This document shows positions 9,307-17,524 of a DNA stretch of 43,107 nt, in pieces. This stretch comes from Pseudomonadales bacterium. Lineage in GTDB: Bacteria > Pseudomonadota > Gammaproteobacteria > Pseudomonadales > JANQJO01. The notes below the pieces were generated by a model, which worked only from the letters and a program-made list of their open reading frames with translations, had not been told where the DNA came from and ran no database searches. The stretch lies in assembly GCA_028281605.1 (NCBI GenBank), contig JANQJO010000049.1, positions 1-43,107 on the forward strand. Direction: 5' to 3'. The position numbers and the translations under genes were made by a program. Each line of letters starts with the position of its first letter. The first letter of the stretch is position 1.

Positions 9307-10159
9307 CTTGTACTTTTAAAGCAATATCACCCAGCGAGGAACTTTTTGTTTGGCTGTGCCGAATGACATTTTGGTTATCGGTTTGATTATTCAATGTGAT
9401 GCCTCCTAGGGAGATCCATTCACCAAGTTTGCCGCTGATGGTCGTGGATAAGCGTTTAGTATTGATTGCTTGTGTGTTAAAACTTTTATAAGGTTTTTGG
9501 CTCATGCTGTCATGAGTTGTTGAGATGTCTAACAAAACTCGATCATTAATCAATCGAGTGGTGATATAGAACCCTTTTAATGCGGAGACGAGTTCAGTTT
9601 GTTGGCCGTGGTGATTCTGGGTAGTGACAGGTAATAATTGTCCAGTAGCGATATAGGCAGGGCGACCTTCGATAGTACGTATGCTTTGACTGTTATGAGT
9701 TGAATAAGTTTTGCTGTTTTTACCGATCGAAAAGACAAGACCGTTGCGAGTAATGCTTGTGGTTTGAGTATTTGAGTGTTCAGAGCCAGTATTGATGGTA
9801 ATGTCTTTGTGTTTAATTTTGCCGCTTAGGCCAGTTGGGGCGAGAGATCGATTAACTTGACTGTTATTTCTGACAAAAATGATCAGGTTATGTAAAGGTT
9901 GATCCAATTGTATGACAAGTTTTTTTATTTCATTAAAAGTGGATGTTTTGGTGTTAAGGATTAATTGATTACGGAAGCTCGTGATGGCATCATCTTTGTG
10001 CAATAGTGGCTTGATGGTGGGGATGATTTGCTCAGGCAATTGGTGCTTGAGCTCTAAAATAAAGGCTTGACGTTCTGCGCTGTTAGCACTATTGACCATG
10101 ACCAGAAAAAACCAAAGAGTAAGATGATATATTTTAATTGGATTTGGATAATGTCGCAT
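9296..10159 (-). CDS. Short secretin-like protein with NolW (secretin N) domain
   Basis: A 287-residue exported protein. A signal peptide ends near NSANSA at residue 28. Residues 30-90 read as a NolW/secretin N repeat, with the typical EQIIPTIKPLL and QLILNTKTSTFNEIKKLV pattern and the closing IQLDQP. The rest resembles the start of a secretin core (RPAYIATGQLLPV near residue 170) followed by beta-rich sequence, but the usual C-terminal pore-forming barrel of types II/III and type IV pilus secretins is too short to be complete. Similar short proteins occur in gammaproteobacteria without a known role; a periplasmic accessory part is plausible. Its gene is convergent with cca. Confidence 0.7.
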   Translation of the reverse strand: MRHYPNPIKIYHLTLWFFLVMVNSANSAERQAFILELKHQLPEQIIPTIKPLLHKDDAITSFRNQLILNTKTSTFNEIKKLVIQLDQPLHNLIIFVRNNSQVNRSLAPTGLSGKIKHKDITINTGSEHSNTQTTSITRNGLVFSIGKNSKTYSTHNSQSIRTIEGRPAYIATGQLLPVTTQNHHGQQTELVSALKGFYITTRLINDRVLLDISTTHDSMSQKPYKSFNTQAINTKRLSTTISGKLGEWISLGGITLNNQTDNQNVIRHSQTKSSSLGDIALKVQVID

Positions 10160-10546
10160 GTTGCTTCCTTCGTGTTTCAGAGGATAGTTCTATGGTACTG
10201 TTATATGTTTTGAAAACAACCATAGATGATGCTTACTTTACATTTTCACGGTTAAGAGTGTATAAGCTGATTATAGATTTAAAAAAGGGATATATTTTAA
10301 TGTTTTGCAACTTTTGCTTACAAAAGGGCCGTTGTGGCAATCAGAACTTTTGTATTAAGTTAGTTTGTAAGAAAAACCCACTAAGGCGTGGAGCTTGGCC
10401 TGTGGATACATTTTTTTGAACGAATAAATGAAGCAGAATAGGCTATGGGACAATCACTTGTTGAGCTAGAGTTGAATGTTGCCCGGCAAGGCAGTTCTTT
10501 GCCTAGCGCTGATTCGGCTCATGTGTATCCCGAAGAAGGTGACTTG
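10160..10546. other. Intergenic region upstream of the double-glycine peptide gene
   Basis: 387 bases that must hold the promoters for the divergent secretin-like gene and the peptide gene. A frame open from about 10138 lacks a ribosome binding site and resembles no protein. The peptide frame is also open upstream to 10445, but those 34 codons lack a good ribosome binding site. No clear promoter was found. Confidence 0.4.
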
Positions 10547-10711
10547 ATGCGTGAATTGGTACTTGGAGAGAGAGAAAGCGTAGCCGGTGGGCCTGCTGAT
10601 ATTGTCATCTACAAAGCTGGAGCTGGTGGGGGTGTTAGAACTGGCGAGCAAAACGAAGAATTAAAAAGGCAACGTGAAGCAGCTTACGCGATGGCTTTTA
10701 TGGTGCGCTAA
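10547..10711 (+). CDS. Bacteriocin-like peptide precursor with double-glycine leader
   Basis: A 54-residue product from ATG at 10547. It opens with MRELVLGERESVAGG, which matches the double-glycine leader of class II bacteriocin or microcin precursors in proteobacteria (MRELT..E...VSGG). Such leaders are cut after GG by a C39 peptidase-ABC exporter. The predicted mature part is 39 residues: it starts PADIVIYKAGAGGGVR, has a charged middle rich in Glu, Arg and Lys, and ends in AYAMAFMVR. GAAGGTGAC just upstream gives a sound ribosome binding site. The same frame is open back to 10445, giving an 88-residue form, but that start has only a weak site. No exporter, C39 peptidase or immunity gene lies in the window, so function is unproven. 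Confidence 0.6.
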   Translation: MRELVLGERESVAGGPADIVIYKAGAGGGVRTGEQNEELKRQREAAYAMAFMVR

Positions 10712-10770
10712 GGTGCTCTTTGTATACATTAATTCTAATCTGAAACCGCCCTTGTCTGGCTGTTACAGTA

Positions 10771-10837
10771 TTTACCGTGAAAATGCGATTTTCATCACCT
10801 AGGGTGACGAAAATCGCATCGCTCATGGCTGTTTTCT
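10771..10837. repeat. Palindromic element, family C copy 1
   Basis: A hairpin with 17-base arms (10783-10799 and 10803-10819, one A-C mismatch) and a 3-base loop, centred on CACCTAGGGTG. It is flanked by TTTACCGTGAAAATG on the left and ATCGCTCATGGCTGTTT on the right. Nearly the same 64-67 base unit lies at 24656-24719. Two base pairs of the arm differ between copies and both partners change together. It lies between the peptide gene and crcB and could terminate the peptide transcript. Confidence 0.85.
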
Positions 10838-10910
10838 GAAAATCACTAAATTGATTAAAATACGAACTAAAGTTTAGTCAAAGCATTGTGTTCTCTTAAA
10901 AACTCTATTC

Positions 10911-10952
10911 CCACGCTATGTTACACATGATAGCATGGCGTATTTTAATTTT
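10911..10952 (+). terminator. Possible stem-loop with T-rich tail upstream of crcB
   Basis: CCACGCTAT pairs with ATAGCATGG (one C-A mismatch) around a 12-base loop, followed by CGTATTTTAATTTT. This could end transcription from the peptide gene or form part of the crcB leader. The T-run is interrupted, so the call is weak. It does not match the fluoride riboswitch consensus as I know it. Confidence 0.3.
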
Positions 10953-10984
10953 ATAAAAGTTGTGACAAGGCCATTCATTGCATT

Positions 10985-11374
10985 ATGCAGAAGATCTGGA
11001 TACAAAGTTTGTGGGTCGCTTTGGGAGGAGCCATTGGTGCGGTAGGTCGTTTTGGCGTTTCTTTATTGTTGCAAAAATTTGGTGCCAATACATGGCCTTG
11101 GGCAACGTTGATTGTGAATGTGTTAGGCTCTTTTTGCTTTGCTGGTATAGTTGTCATGTTGTTGAAAGGGCTTGATTGGTCAGATAACCTTAAGCTCTTT
11201 GTTTTGACAGGCATCCTGGGTGCTTTTACAACGTTTTCATCCTTTACTTTTGAGACCTGGTCTTTGTGGCAACAAGGACAAGTGTGGCTGTCGGTGGTTA
11301 ATATTGCTTGTAACCTTGTTTTTTGTTTTTTAGCGTTTATCTTAGCTGTTTATTGGGTGGGGTTGGGCGCCTAG
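10985..11374 (+). CDS. crcB: Fluoride channel CrcB/Fluc
   Basis: A 129-residue inner-membrane protein with four hydrophobic segments. Family motifs are present: GGAIGAVGRFGVS at 14-26, the NVLGSF turn near 43-48 that lines the dual-topology dimer, and GAFTTFSSFTFE at 77-88 with the phenylalanines that coordinate fluoride. Members form dual-topology dimers that export fluoride ions. The length is typical. It lies 48 bases before serS on the same strand, a common order in gammaproteobacteria. The leader contains a weak stem-loop and a family C palindrome rather than a recognisable fluoride riboswitch. Confidence 0.95.
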   Translation: MQKIWIQSLWVALGGAIGAVGRFGVSLLLQKFGANTWPWATLIVNVLGSFCFAGIVVMLLKGLDWSDNLKLFVLTGILGAFTTFSSFTFETWSLWQQGQVWLSVVNIACNLVFCFLAFILAVYWVGLGA

Positions 11375-11410
11375 TGTCATAATTGACTATTTAAAATTTT
11401 TTATGAGTGA

Positions 11411-12703
<1,293 letters not shown>

Positions 12704-12706
12704 CTT

Positions 12707-14104
12707 ATGATGCAATACTTACCAATTCATTTAAAACTTGAAGGTGTGCCGTGTTTATTGGTAGGAGCTGGGACAGTGGCTTTGCGAAAGGCGAGTTTGT
12801 TGCTGCAGGCTGGCGCACAATTGACAGTGGTTGCCGCAGAAATACTTCCGGAATTATCACAGTTACTGATGCAATATCATGCTCAATTTGAGCACAGAGC
12901 CTATCAAAAATCTGATCTTATTAAACAACGTTTAGTGGTTGTCGCTACTGATGATGCACAACTTAACAAACAGGTCTATGAGGATGCCGTGGCAGTTGGT
13001 ATTTGGGTCAATGTTGTTGATACTCCGGATTTATGTCGTTTTATTTTTCCGGCTATTGTGGATCGTTCGCCTTTGATGCTCAGTGTATCCAGCAGTGGGC
13101 AAGCACCGGTTTTGACACGTATGCTCAGAGCTAAGTTGGAAAGTTTGTTTCCGGGCAATTATGGGAAATTGGTTGAATTCTTAGGGGCTTTTCGCCATAA
13201 AACTAGAGTAGCTTTTGCGTCGGTCGATGAGCGGCGTAAATTTTGGGAACAGGTGCTTGAGGGTTCTATTATTGAGTGGGTATTAAAAGGTCAAATTGAA
13301 AAAGCAGAAAGTGGCCTGAAGCAGGCATTTTTAGATCATCAAAATCAACTTATTGAGAATAAGGTAGGGGAAGTATACTTGGTGGGTGCAGGTCCAGGAG
13401 ACCCTGATTTACTGACGTTTCGTGCACTGCGTTTGATGCAAAAGGCTGATGTGGTTGTTTATGATCGTCTAGTGTCACAGCCTATTTTGGATATGGCCAG
13501 ACGCGATGCGGAAAAAATTTATGCTGGTAAAGCACGTAATCGTCATTCGATCGCTCAAACTGACATTAATCAATTGTTGGTTAGTTTAGCAAAAAAAGGT
13601 AAACGGGTTTGTCGTTTAAAAGGAGGAGATCCGTTTATTTTTGGCCGAGGTGGAGAAGAAATTGAATCTTTGCTGTTTGAACAAGTACCGTTTCAGGTTG
13701 TTCCAGGTGTCACAGCAGCTGCTGGATGTGCAGCGTATGCGGGTATTCCTTTGACACATCGAGATTATGCGCAATCCGTTAGATTCATTACAGGGCATTT
13801 GAAACAAGGTCAGTTGGATTTAGATTGGTCAAGTTTAGTGGTGCAGAATGAAACCTTAGTCTTTTACATGGGACTGTTGAGTTTACCGATTATTTGCACA
13901 CAACTGATAGCGCATGGTATGCCTGCTGATATGCCGGTAGCATTGGTGCAACAAGGTACCTTGCAACAGCAAAAAGTGTACCGTGGATTGCTTAGAGAAT
14001 TCTCAGCCTATATTGAGCAGCAAGAAGTGAAATCCCCCAGTTTGTTGATTGTTGGGCAGGTAGTGAGGCTGCAAGATCAACTTAAATGGTTTCAAACAAC
14101 ATAG
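12707..14104 (+). CDS. cysG: Siroheme synthase CysG (trifunctional)
   Basis: A 465-residue fusion of precorrin-2 dehydrogenase/sirohydrochlorin ferrochelatase (residues 1-210, NAD-binding LLVGAGTVALRKASLLL near 16-32 and the SVSSSGQAPVLTR segment) with uroporphyrinogen-III C-methyltransferase (about 222-465, VYLVGAGPGDPDLLT and GGDPFIFGRGGEE). It converts uroporphyrinogen III to siroheme, the cofactor of sulfite and nitrite reductases. The gene follows serS by three bases. AAGG about 8 bases upstream fits ATG 12707, with a second ATG directly after. It is convergent with the PilZ gene, with only two bases between stop codons. Confidence 0.97.
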   Translation: MMQYLPIHLKLEGVPCLLVGAGTVALRKASLLLQAGAQLTVVAAEILPELSQLLMQYHAQFEHRAYQKSDLIKQRLVVVATDDAQLNKQVYEDAVAVGIWVNVVDTPDLCRFIFPAIVDRSPLMLSVSSSGQAPVLTRMLRAKLESLFPGNYGKLVEFLGAFRHKTRVAFASVDERRKFWEQVLEGSIIEWVLKGQIEKAESGLKQAFLDHQNQLIENKVGEVYLVGAGPGDPDLLTFRALRLMQKADVVVYDRLVSQPILDMARRDAEKIYAGKARNRHSIAQTDINQLLVSLAKKGKRVCRLKGGDPFIFGRGGEEIESLLFEQVPFQVVPGVTAAAGCAAYAGIPLTHRDYAQSVRFITGHLKQGQLDLDWSSLVVQNETLVFYMGLLSLPIICTQLIAHGMPADMPVALVQQGTLQQQKVYRGLLREFSAYIEQQEVKSPSLLIVGQVVRLQDQLKWFQTT

Positions 14105-14106
14105 GG

Positions 14107-14469
14107 TTATTTGGTTTTGATATTAACATAACTACGGATAAACTCTATAAAAGTTTTAGTGTTAGATGTAAATTGTAGGCCAACCTCATAGCTTTGTGCT
14201 TGTAAAATAATGAAGGCAACAGTGCATATTACACGAATTTTTTGATGGTGATCGCCGTTAATAGCCTGTGCTTCCAGTAGGACTTTATCACCTTTCTTTA
14301 GTAAGGCTTCTGTTTTAATTCCAAGACCGCCTAAGGAAACATTTTTAACTTGTATTAAAAATGCTTTGTTTTTTTGGGTTGTAATGTGACCTTTCCATTG
14401 GCAAGGTGCTCGCGGGTGTTTACGCCGCTGTTGTTGCTGTTCTGAAATGAGTAGAGATTTGATTGTCAT
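14107..14469 (-). CDS. PilZ domain protein (c-di-GMP receptor)
   Basis: From ATG at 14469 the product has 120 residues and consists of a single PilZ domain. The c-di-GMP-binding motifs are intact: RxxxR in RRKHPR (Arg16 and Arg20) and NVSLGG (Asn43-Gly48, the D/NxSxxG motif). Binding of c-di-GMP normally changes motility or polysaccharide output. The start is odd: the bases directly before it are the arm of a long palindromic element (14469-14600), leaving no Shine-Dalgarno sequence. The frame stays open through that element to an ATG at 14541, which would add 24 residues encoded by the element. The element may have displaced the native leader. Confidence 0.85.
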   Translation of the reverse strand: MTIKSLLISEQQQQRRKHPRAPCQWKGHITTQKNKAFLIQVKNVSLGGLGIKTEALLKKGDKVLLEAQAINGDHHQKIRVICTVAFIILQAQSYEVGLQFTSNTKTFIEFIRSYVNIKTK

Positions 14470-14600
14470 ATAGAGAGACCCAGAATGATTCGATATTTGT
14501 TTTGGAAACCGTTGGCGGCAAGGATGCCGCCATCGAGCCATAGGGATATATTAATACATGCTGGAAAAACAAATATCGAATCATTCTGGGTCTCTCTATA
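14469..14600. repeat. Long inverted repeat, family B copy 1
   Basis: Perfect 35-base arms (14469-14503 and 14566-14600) flank a 62-base loop. The loop has its own hairpin, GGCGGCA pairing with TGCCGCC, then CATCGAGCCATAGGGATATA. A second copy with two compensatory arm changes lies at 32583-32725. The outer end touches the A of the PilZ start codon. Confidence 0.9.
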
Positions 14601-14821
14601 GTGTAATGATAAGTTGTATGCGAATACTATTATTTAAACAGTATAGGTCATTATTCGTGATGATGTTTCTGTTTTAAATGTGAAAGATTATCGTAATAGA
14701 TCGCTTAATTTTTCATGATATCTTCACAGCATTTTTGCCAAATTCTTGACTGGATTTTATGTTGGCTCGATAAGCCGACTACAATGATCAATATACTGAA
14801 ATTTTCCCTGTGCCGGCATCA

Positions 14822-14883
14822 TATACTCACAGCGATTGGGTTTTCGGAGCGACGCAGTGTGAACACGAGCCTGTGAGCGTATA
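14822..14883. repeat. Imperfect inverted repeat upstream of the HDOD gene
   Basis: TATACTCACAG (14822-14832) can pair with CTGTGAGCGTATA (14871-14883) with a two-base bulge, around a 38-base loop. The 14601-14995 stretch otherwise shows no gene. Whether this is a regulatory hairpin, another mobile palindrome or chance is open. Confidence 0.35.
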
Positions 14884-14995
14884 AATAATATGTGAACGGG
14901 TTGCGTGAGTGCTGCAACAAACCCGAAAATTCAATTGTGAAGGGTAGAAGATTGTCGTTTATAGATGAATCAATTGTATTAATGTGTGTGATGTT

Positions 14996-15859
14996 ATGAT
15001 AATAGATCGAAAACAATTGACCGCGATGGTTGAAAAAGTTCCTGCTTTTCCTGAAAGTGTGCATCAAGTACTGGAATTAACAGCTTCTCCTGATTGTCCT
15101 CCCAAAAAAATTGTTGCAGTAATCGAACACGATCCTGTTTTGACTATGAGTCTTTTGAAAACCGTGAATTCAGCTTACTTTGGTTTGTCTAAACAAATTG
15201 CAGGAGTTAAACAAGCTGTTGTTTATGTAGGTTTAAATACAGTTAAAAATGTGGCTATTATGGTGGCTACTACAGGCGCTTTACCAAAAACAAATAAGGC
15301 AGGCTTGGATACGAAGACACTTTGGTTACACTCATTGCGGGTGGGAGTTATAGCAAAGCTGGTGGCTAAGACTAAAGGCGTGTCTGCCAATAATTTGGCC
15401 AGTTATTTTGTAGGGGGGTTGTTACATGATATTGGAAAAATACTTTATGCTAGATTTTTGCCTGATCAGTATCAGCAAGTGGTTAAATTGCATCAAACAG
15501 AACAGTTGCCTTTGTATGAAGCTGAGCAACGGATTTTAGGGCTAGGTCATTGCGAGCTTGGGGCTATGGTTGCACAAAAATGGAAATTGCCTCTAGAATT
15601 GATTGATAGTATTCGTAGCCATCATCATATCGAGGCGCAGACAAACTCTCACCCACTGAGCTTGGCTATCTTTTTTGCTAATATTGCAGCGCATGCATTA
15701 GAGGAAACTGAAGCAGTATCTGATCAAGCTGAAATAGCTTTGAGTGTGCCTCAAGTTGTATTAAATTACTTAGGTTGCTCTGCCGATAAGATGCTTGTGA
15801 GTTTAAACAATCTTGATGAAGAAGTAGAAAAAGCTAAGACGTTTATACAAGGGATTTGA
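14996..15859 (+). CDS. HDOD domain signalling protein
   Basis: A 287-residue protein made almost entirely of an HDOD domain (about residues 5-210). It opens with LTAMVEKVPAFPESVHQVLEL and keeps VIEHDPVLTMSLLKTVNSAYFG, typical of this family. The GGLLHDIGKI segment retains an HD doublet, although HDOD proteins usually lack the complete catalytic set of HD-GYP enzymes. Family members act in c-di-GMP, stress and motility signalling as scaffolds. I chose ATG 14996; an in-frame GTG at 14984 is the alternative, and neither has a clear ribosome binding site. The next gene overlaps its end, so both are one transcript. Confidence 0.88.
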   Translation: MIIDRKQLTAMVEKVPAFPESVHQVLELTASPDCPPKKIVAVIEHDPVLTMSLLKTVNSAYFGLSKQIAGVKQAVVYVGLNTVKNVAIMVATTGALPKTNKAGLDTKTLWLHSLRVGVIAKLVAKTKGVSANNLASYFVGGLLHDIGKILYARFLPDQYQQVVKLHQTEQLPLYEAEQRILGLGHCELGAMVAQKWKLPLELIDSIRSHHHIEAQTNSHPLSLAIFFANIAAHALEETEAVSDQAEIALSVPQVVLNYLGCSADKMLVSLNNLDEEVEKAKTFIQGI

Positions 15860-15862
15860 GTG

Positions 15863-16747
15863 ATGATCATCAACTTGCGAGGGGTAAGAGGCTCTATTCC
15901 TGTGCCGGGTCCGGCAACTGTAAAATATGGAGGCAATACCACTTGTATTTCTATACGTACAGAAGAAGGTGATTGGATTATTCTTGATGGTGGCACAGGC
16001 ATTAGAGAGTTAGGGTTGGTTCAGATAGAACATTTGCCTTTGAAGAGCTTTATTTTTTTGACCCATACGCATTGGGATCATATCCAAGGTCTGCCTTTTT
16101 ATGCGCCTTTATTTATCCCAGGTAATGAAATTCATTTTTATGGGGCGTTTGATCCTGTTTATCAAAAAGATCTGCAGACCATTTTATCTCAGCAAATGGA
16201 GTATTGCTATTTTCCAGTGAGAGAGTCAGAATTGAAAGCAGATTTGCATTATCATAAGGTCAGAGAGTATGAAAAAATTCAAGTAGGCAGTGCAACAGTG
16301 ACGCCTATTTTGTTGAATCATCCAGTATTAAATTATGGTTATAAAGTAGAAGAGAAAGGTCAATCGTTTTTCTTTACGGGAGACTATGAGCCTGCAGCTA
16401 ATATTTATAATCCTGATGAGGAAGAATATGAACAATATCAAGAAATGGTTGATGAACAAAATAAATCAGTCATTGAATTTATACGTGAAGTGGATGTTGC
16501 TGTATGCGATGCTCAGTATACGGTAAGTGAATACGCTTCCAAGCAGGGTTGGGGTCATGGTACTTATGACAGTTGTTTAAGTCTTGCTACAAAAGCAGAG
16601 ATAAAGTCCCTATATTTTACTCATCATGATCCGACTCGGACTGATGAGCAATTAGATATTATTTTTTCTGATCTATTAAAGCGTAGTGATTTACCTTCAG
16701 ATATTGAATTGGGCATTGCATCTGAAGGCTTGGAGATTAAACTTTAG
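15863..16747 (+). CDS. Metallo-beta-lactamase-fold hydrolase
   Basis: A 294-residue MBL-fold enzyme with an intact metal-binding set: THTHWDH at residues 67-73, a later conserved His in LLNHPVLNYGY, TGDYEP, and a terminal FTHHDPTRTDEQL. The N-terminal LRGVRGSIPVPGPATVKYGG pattern is shared with a subgroup annotated as cyclic-nucleotide phosphodiesterase-like or PhnP/RNase Z-like proteins. The substrate cannot be read from sequence. The ATG lies just past the TGA of the HDOD gene (TGAGTGATG), pointing to translational coupling and perhaps a shared signalling role. A GTG at 15860 is an alternative start. Confidence 0.85.
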   Translation: MIINLRGVRGSIPVPGPATVKYGGNTTCISIRTEEGDWIILDGGTGIRELGLVQIEHLPLKSFIFLTHTHWDHIQGLPFYAPLFIPGNEIHFYGAFDPVYQKDLQTILSQQMEYCYFPVRESELKADLHYHKVREYEKIQVGSATVTPILLNHPVLNYGYKVEEKGQSFFFTGDYEPAANIYNPDEEEYEQYQEMVDEQNKSVIEFIREVDVAVCDAQYTVSEYASKQGWGHGTYDSCLSLATKAEIKSLYFTHHDPTRTDEQLDIIFSDLLKRSDLPSDIELGIASEGLEIKL

Positions 16748-17054
16748 ATACTCTTTAAATTGGTCAAAACTACCTGTTAAATTAATGTTGTAGCAGATAG
16801 CCATTGACTCTCCTCTAATCTTATGGCTGTTCGTCATTTTTTTCCTGATGCAACTTTGCAAGTTTCAATATTGTCTCTTACACTGAAGACTATAGGTTTA
16901 CTAGTATTTATTTTATATTCGTTTTTAACCTATAGTGTCATAATTAAATAATGAAAACGAAATGACATATTTAAAACAACACAAGTTTGCCAGTGGCCTA
17001 TTTGTTGAGATGAGATAGGGAAGTAGTAATCTTACACAGCGGAGGGTATGATCG
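16748..17054. other. Intergenic region with a 10-bp inverted repeat
   Basis: 307 bases without a supported gene. ACTATAGGTT (16889-16898) and its exact complement (16927-16936) form an inverted repeat with a 28-base spacer. A 43-codon frame from about 16822 lacks a ribosome binding site. The promoter of the small membrane protein gene should lie here but is not obvious. Confidence 0.4.
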
Positions 17055-17246
17055 ATGGCTGGTTTTGGTAGCTGGATATTAAACCTAACTTTGATTTTTT
17101 TATTTGCTTTATCTGTACTCGTTTTTCGAAGCGACGTTACTGATACAGACCAGGATCGAATTAATCGTGATACTTATTTTGAAAAAAACGAGCCGAGTAT
17201 TAAAAAGCTCATAGAAATTTCGCCAGAACAATTGAATAGACTGTGA
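17055..17246 (+). CDS. Small single-pass membrane protein, unknown function
   Basis: A 63-residue protein with one N-terminal hydrophobic segment (about residues 5-25, WILNLTLIFLFALSVLVF) and a charged C-terminal part rich in Asp, Arg and Lys. The gene is supported by a strong ribosome binding site GGAGGG eight bases before the ATG. I do not recognise the family. It lies alone on the plus strand, convergent with radA, and is followed at once by two inverted-repeat elements. Confidence 0.65.
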   Translation: MAGFGSWILNLTLIFLFALSVLVFRSDVTDTDQDRINRDTYFEKNEPSIKKLIEISPEQLNRL

Positions 17247-17279
17247 GAGCGCTTCATTCAAGAGAGAGGACCAAGATCC

Positions 17280-17383
17280 GTAAATATTCGGTTAACCCCT
17301 TTTATCTAAATGCCATCAGGTGATATTTGGCAGCCAACTCTAATTTATGGCGCTTTGCTTAAACGGGTTAACCGAATATTTAC
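17280..17383. repeat. Long inverted repeat, type D
   Basis: Perfect 19-base arms starting GTAAATATTCGGTTAACCC (17280-17298 and 17365-17383) around a 66-base loop. The loop has an inner TGCCA/TGGCA hairpin. No second copy was found in this window. It sits 20 bases from the family A element, so two long palindromes lie side by side between a small gene and radA. It may end transcription of the small membrane gene. Confidence 0.8.
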
Positions 17384-17403
17384 ATTAAATTGCCTCACTA
17401 AAT

Positions 17404-17524
17404 GATAAGGAATAGGAATGGGCACAAAATAACTTTAACATTTGGAGCGGATGCTTGTCTGAGCGAAGCGAGTTCAGCAGAGGAAAATGTTAAAGTTATT
17501 TTGTGCCCATTCCTATTCCTTATC
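17404..17524. repeat. Long inverted repeat, family A copy 2, abutting the radA stop
   Basis: Perfect 40-base arms (17404-17443 and 17485-17524) around a 41-base loop that holds the 33-base core (17445-17477) shared with the element at 2156-2242. The arms have no similarity to those of that copy. The right arm overlaps the last two bases of the radA stop codon, so the structure would form at the very end of the long radA-side transcript and may terminate or stabilise it. Confidence 0.9.

Noticed and set aside
10138..10419. 93-codon frame upstream of the peptide gene
   Set aside because: No proper start or ribosome binding site, overlaps the start of the secretin-like gene, and no recognisable motifs.
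10445..10546. N-terminal extension of the double-glycine peptide (34 codons)
   Set aside because: The in-frame ATG at 10445 has only a weak ribosome site, while the internal ATG begins a canonical leader with a good site. It remains an alternative.
10837..10984. Fluoride riboswitch before crcB
   Set aside because: I could not match the conserved pseudoknot pattern; the visible stem-loop is better explained as a terminator-like structure.
16822..16953. 43-codon frame with a hydrophobic C-terminus
   Set aside because: No ribosome binding site, and it spans a 10-bp inverted repeat; not enough support.
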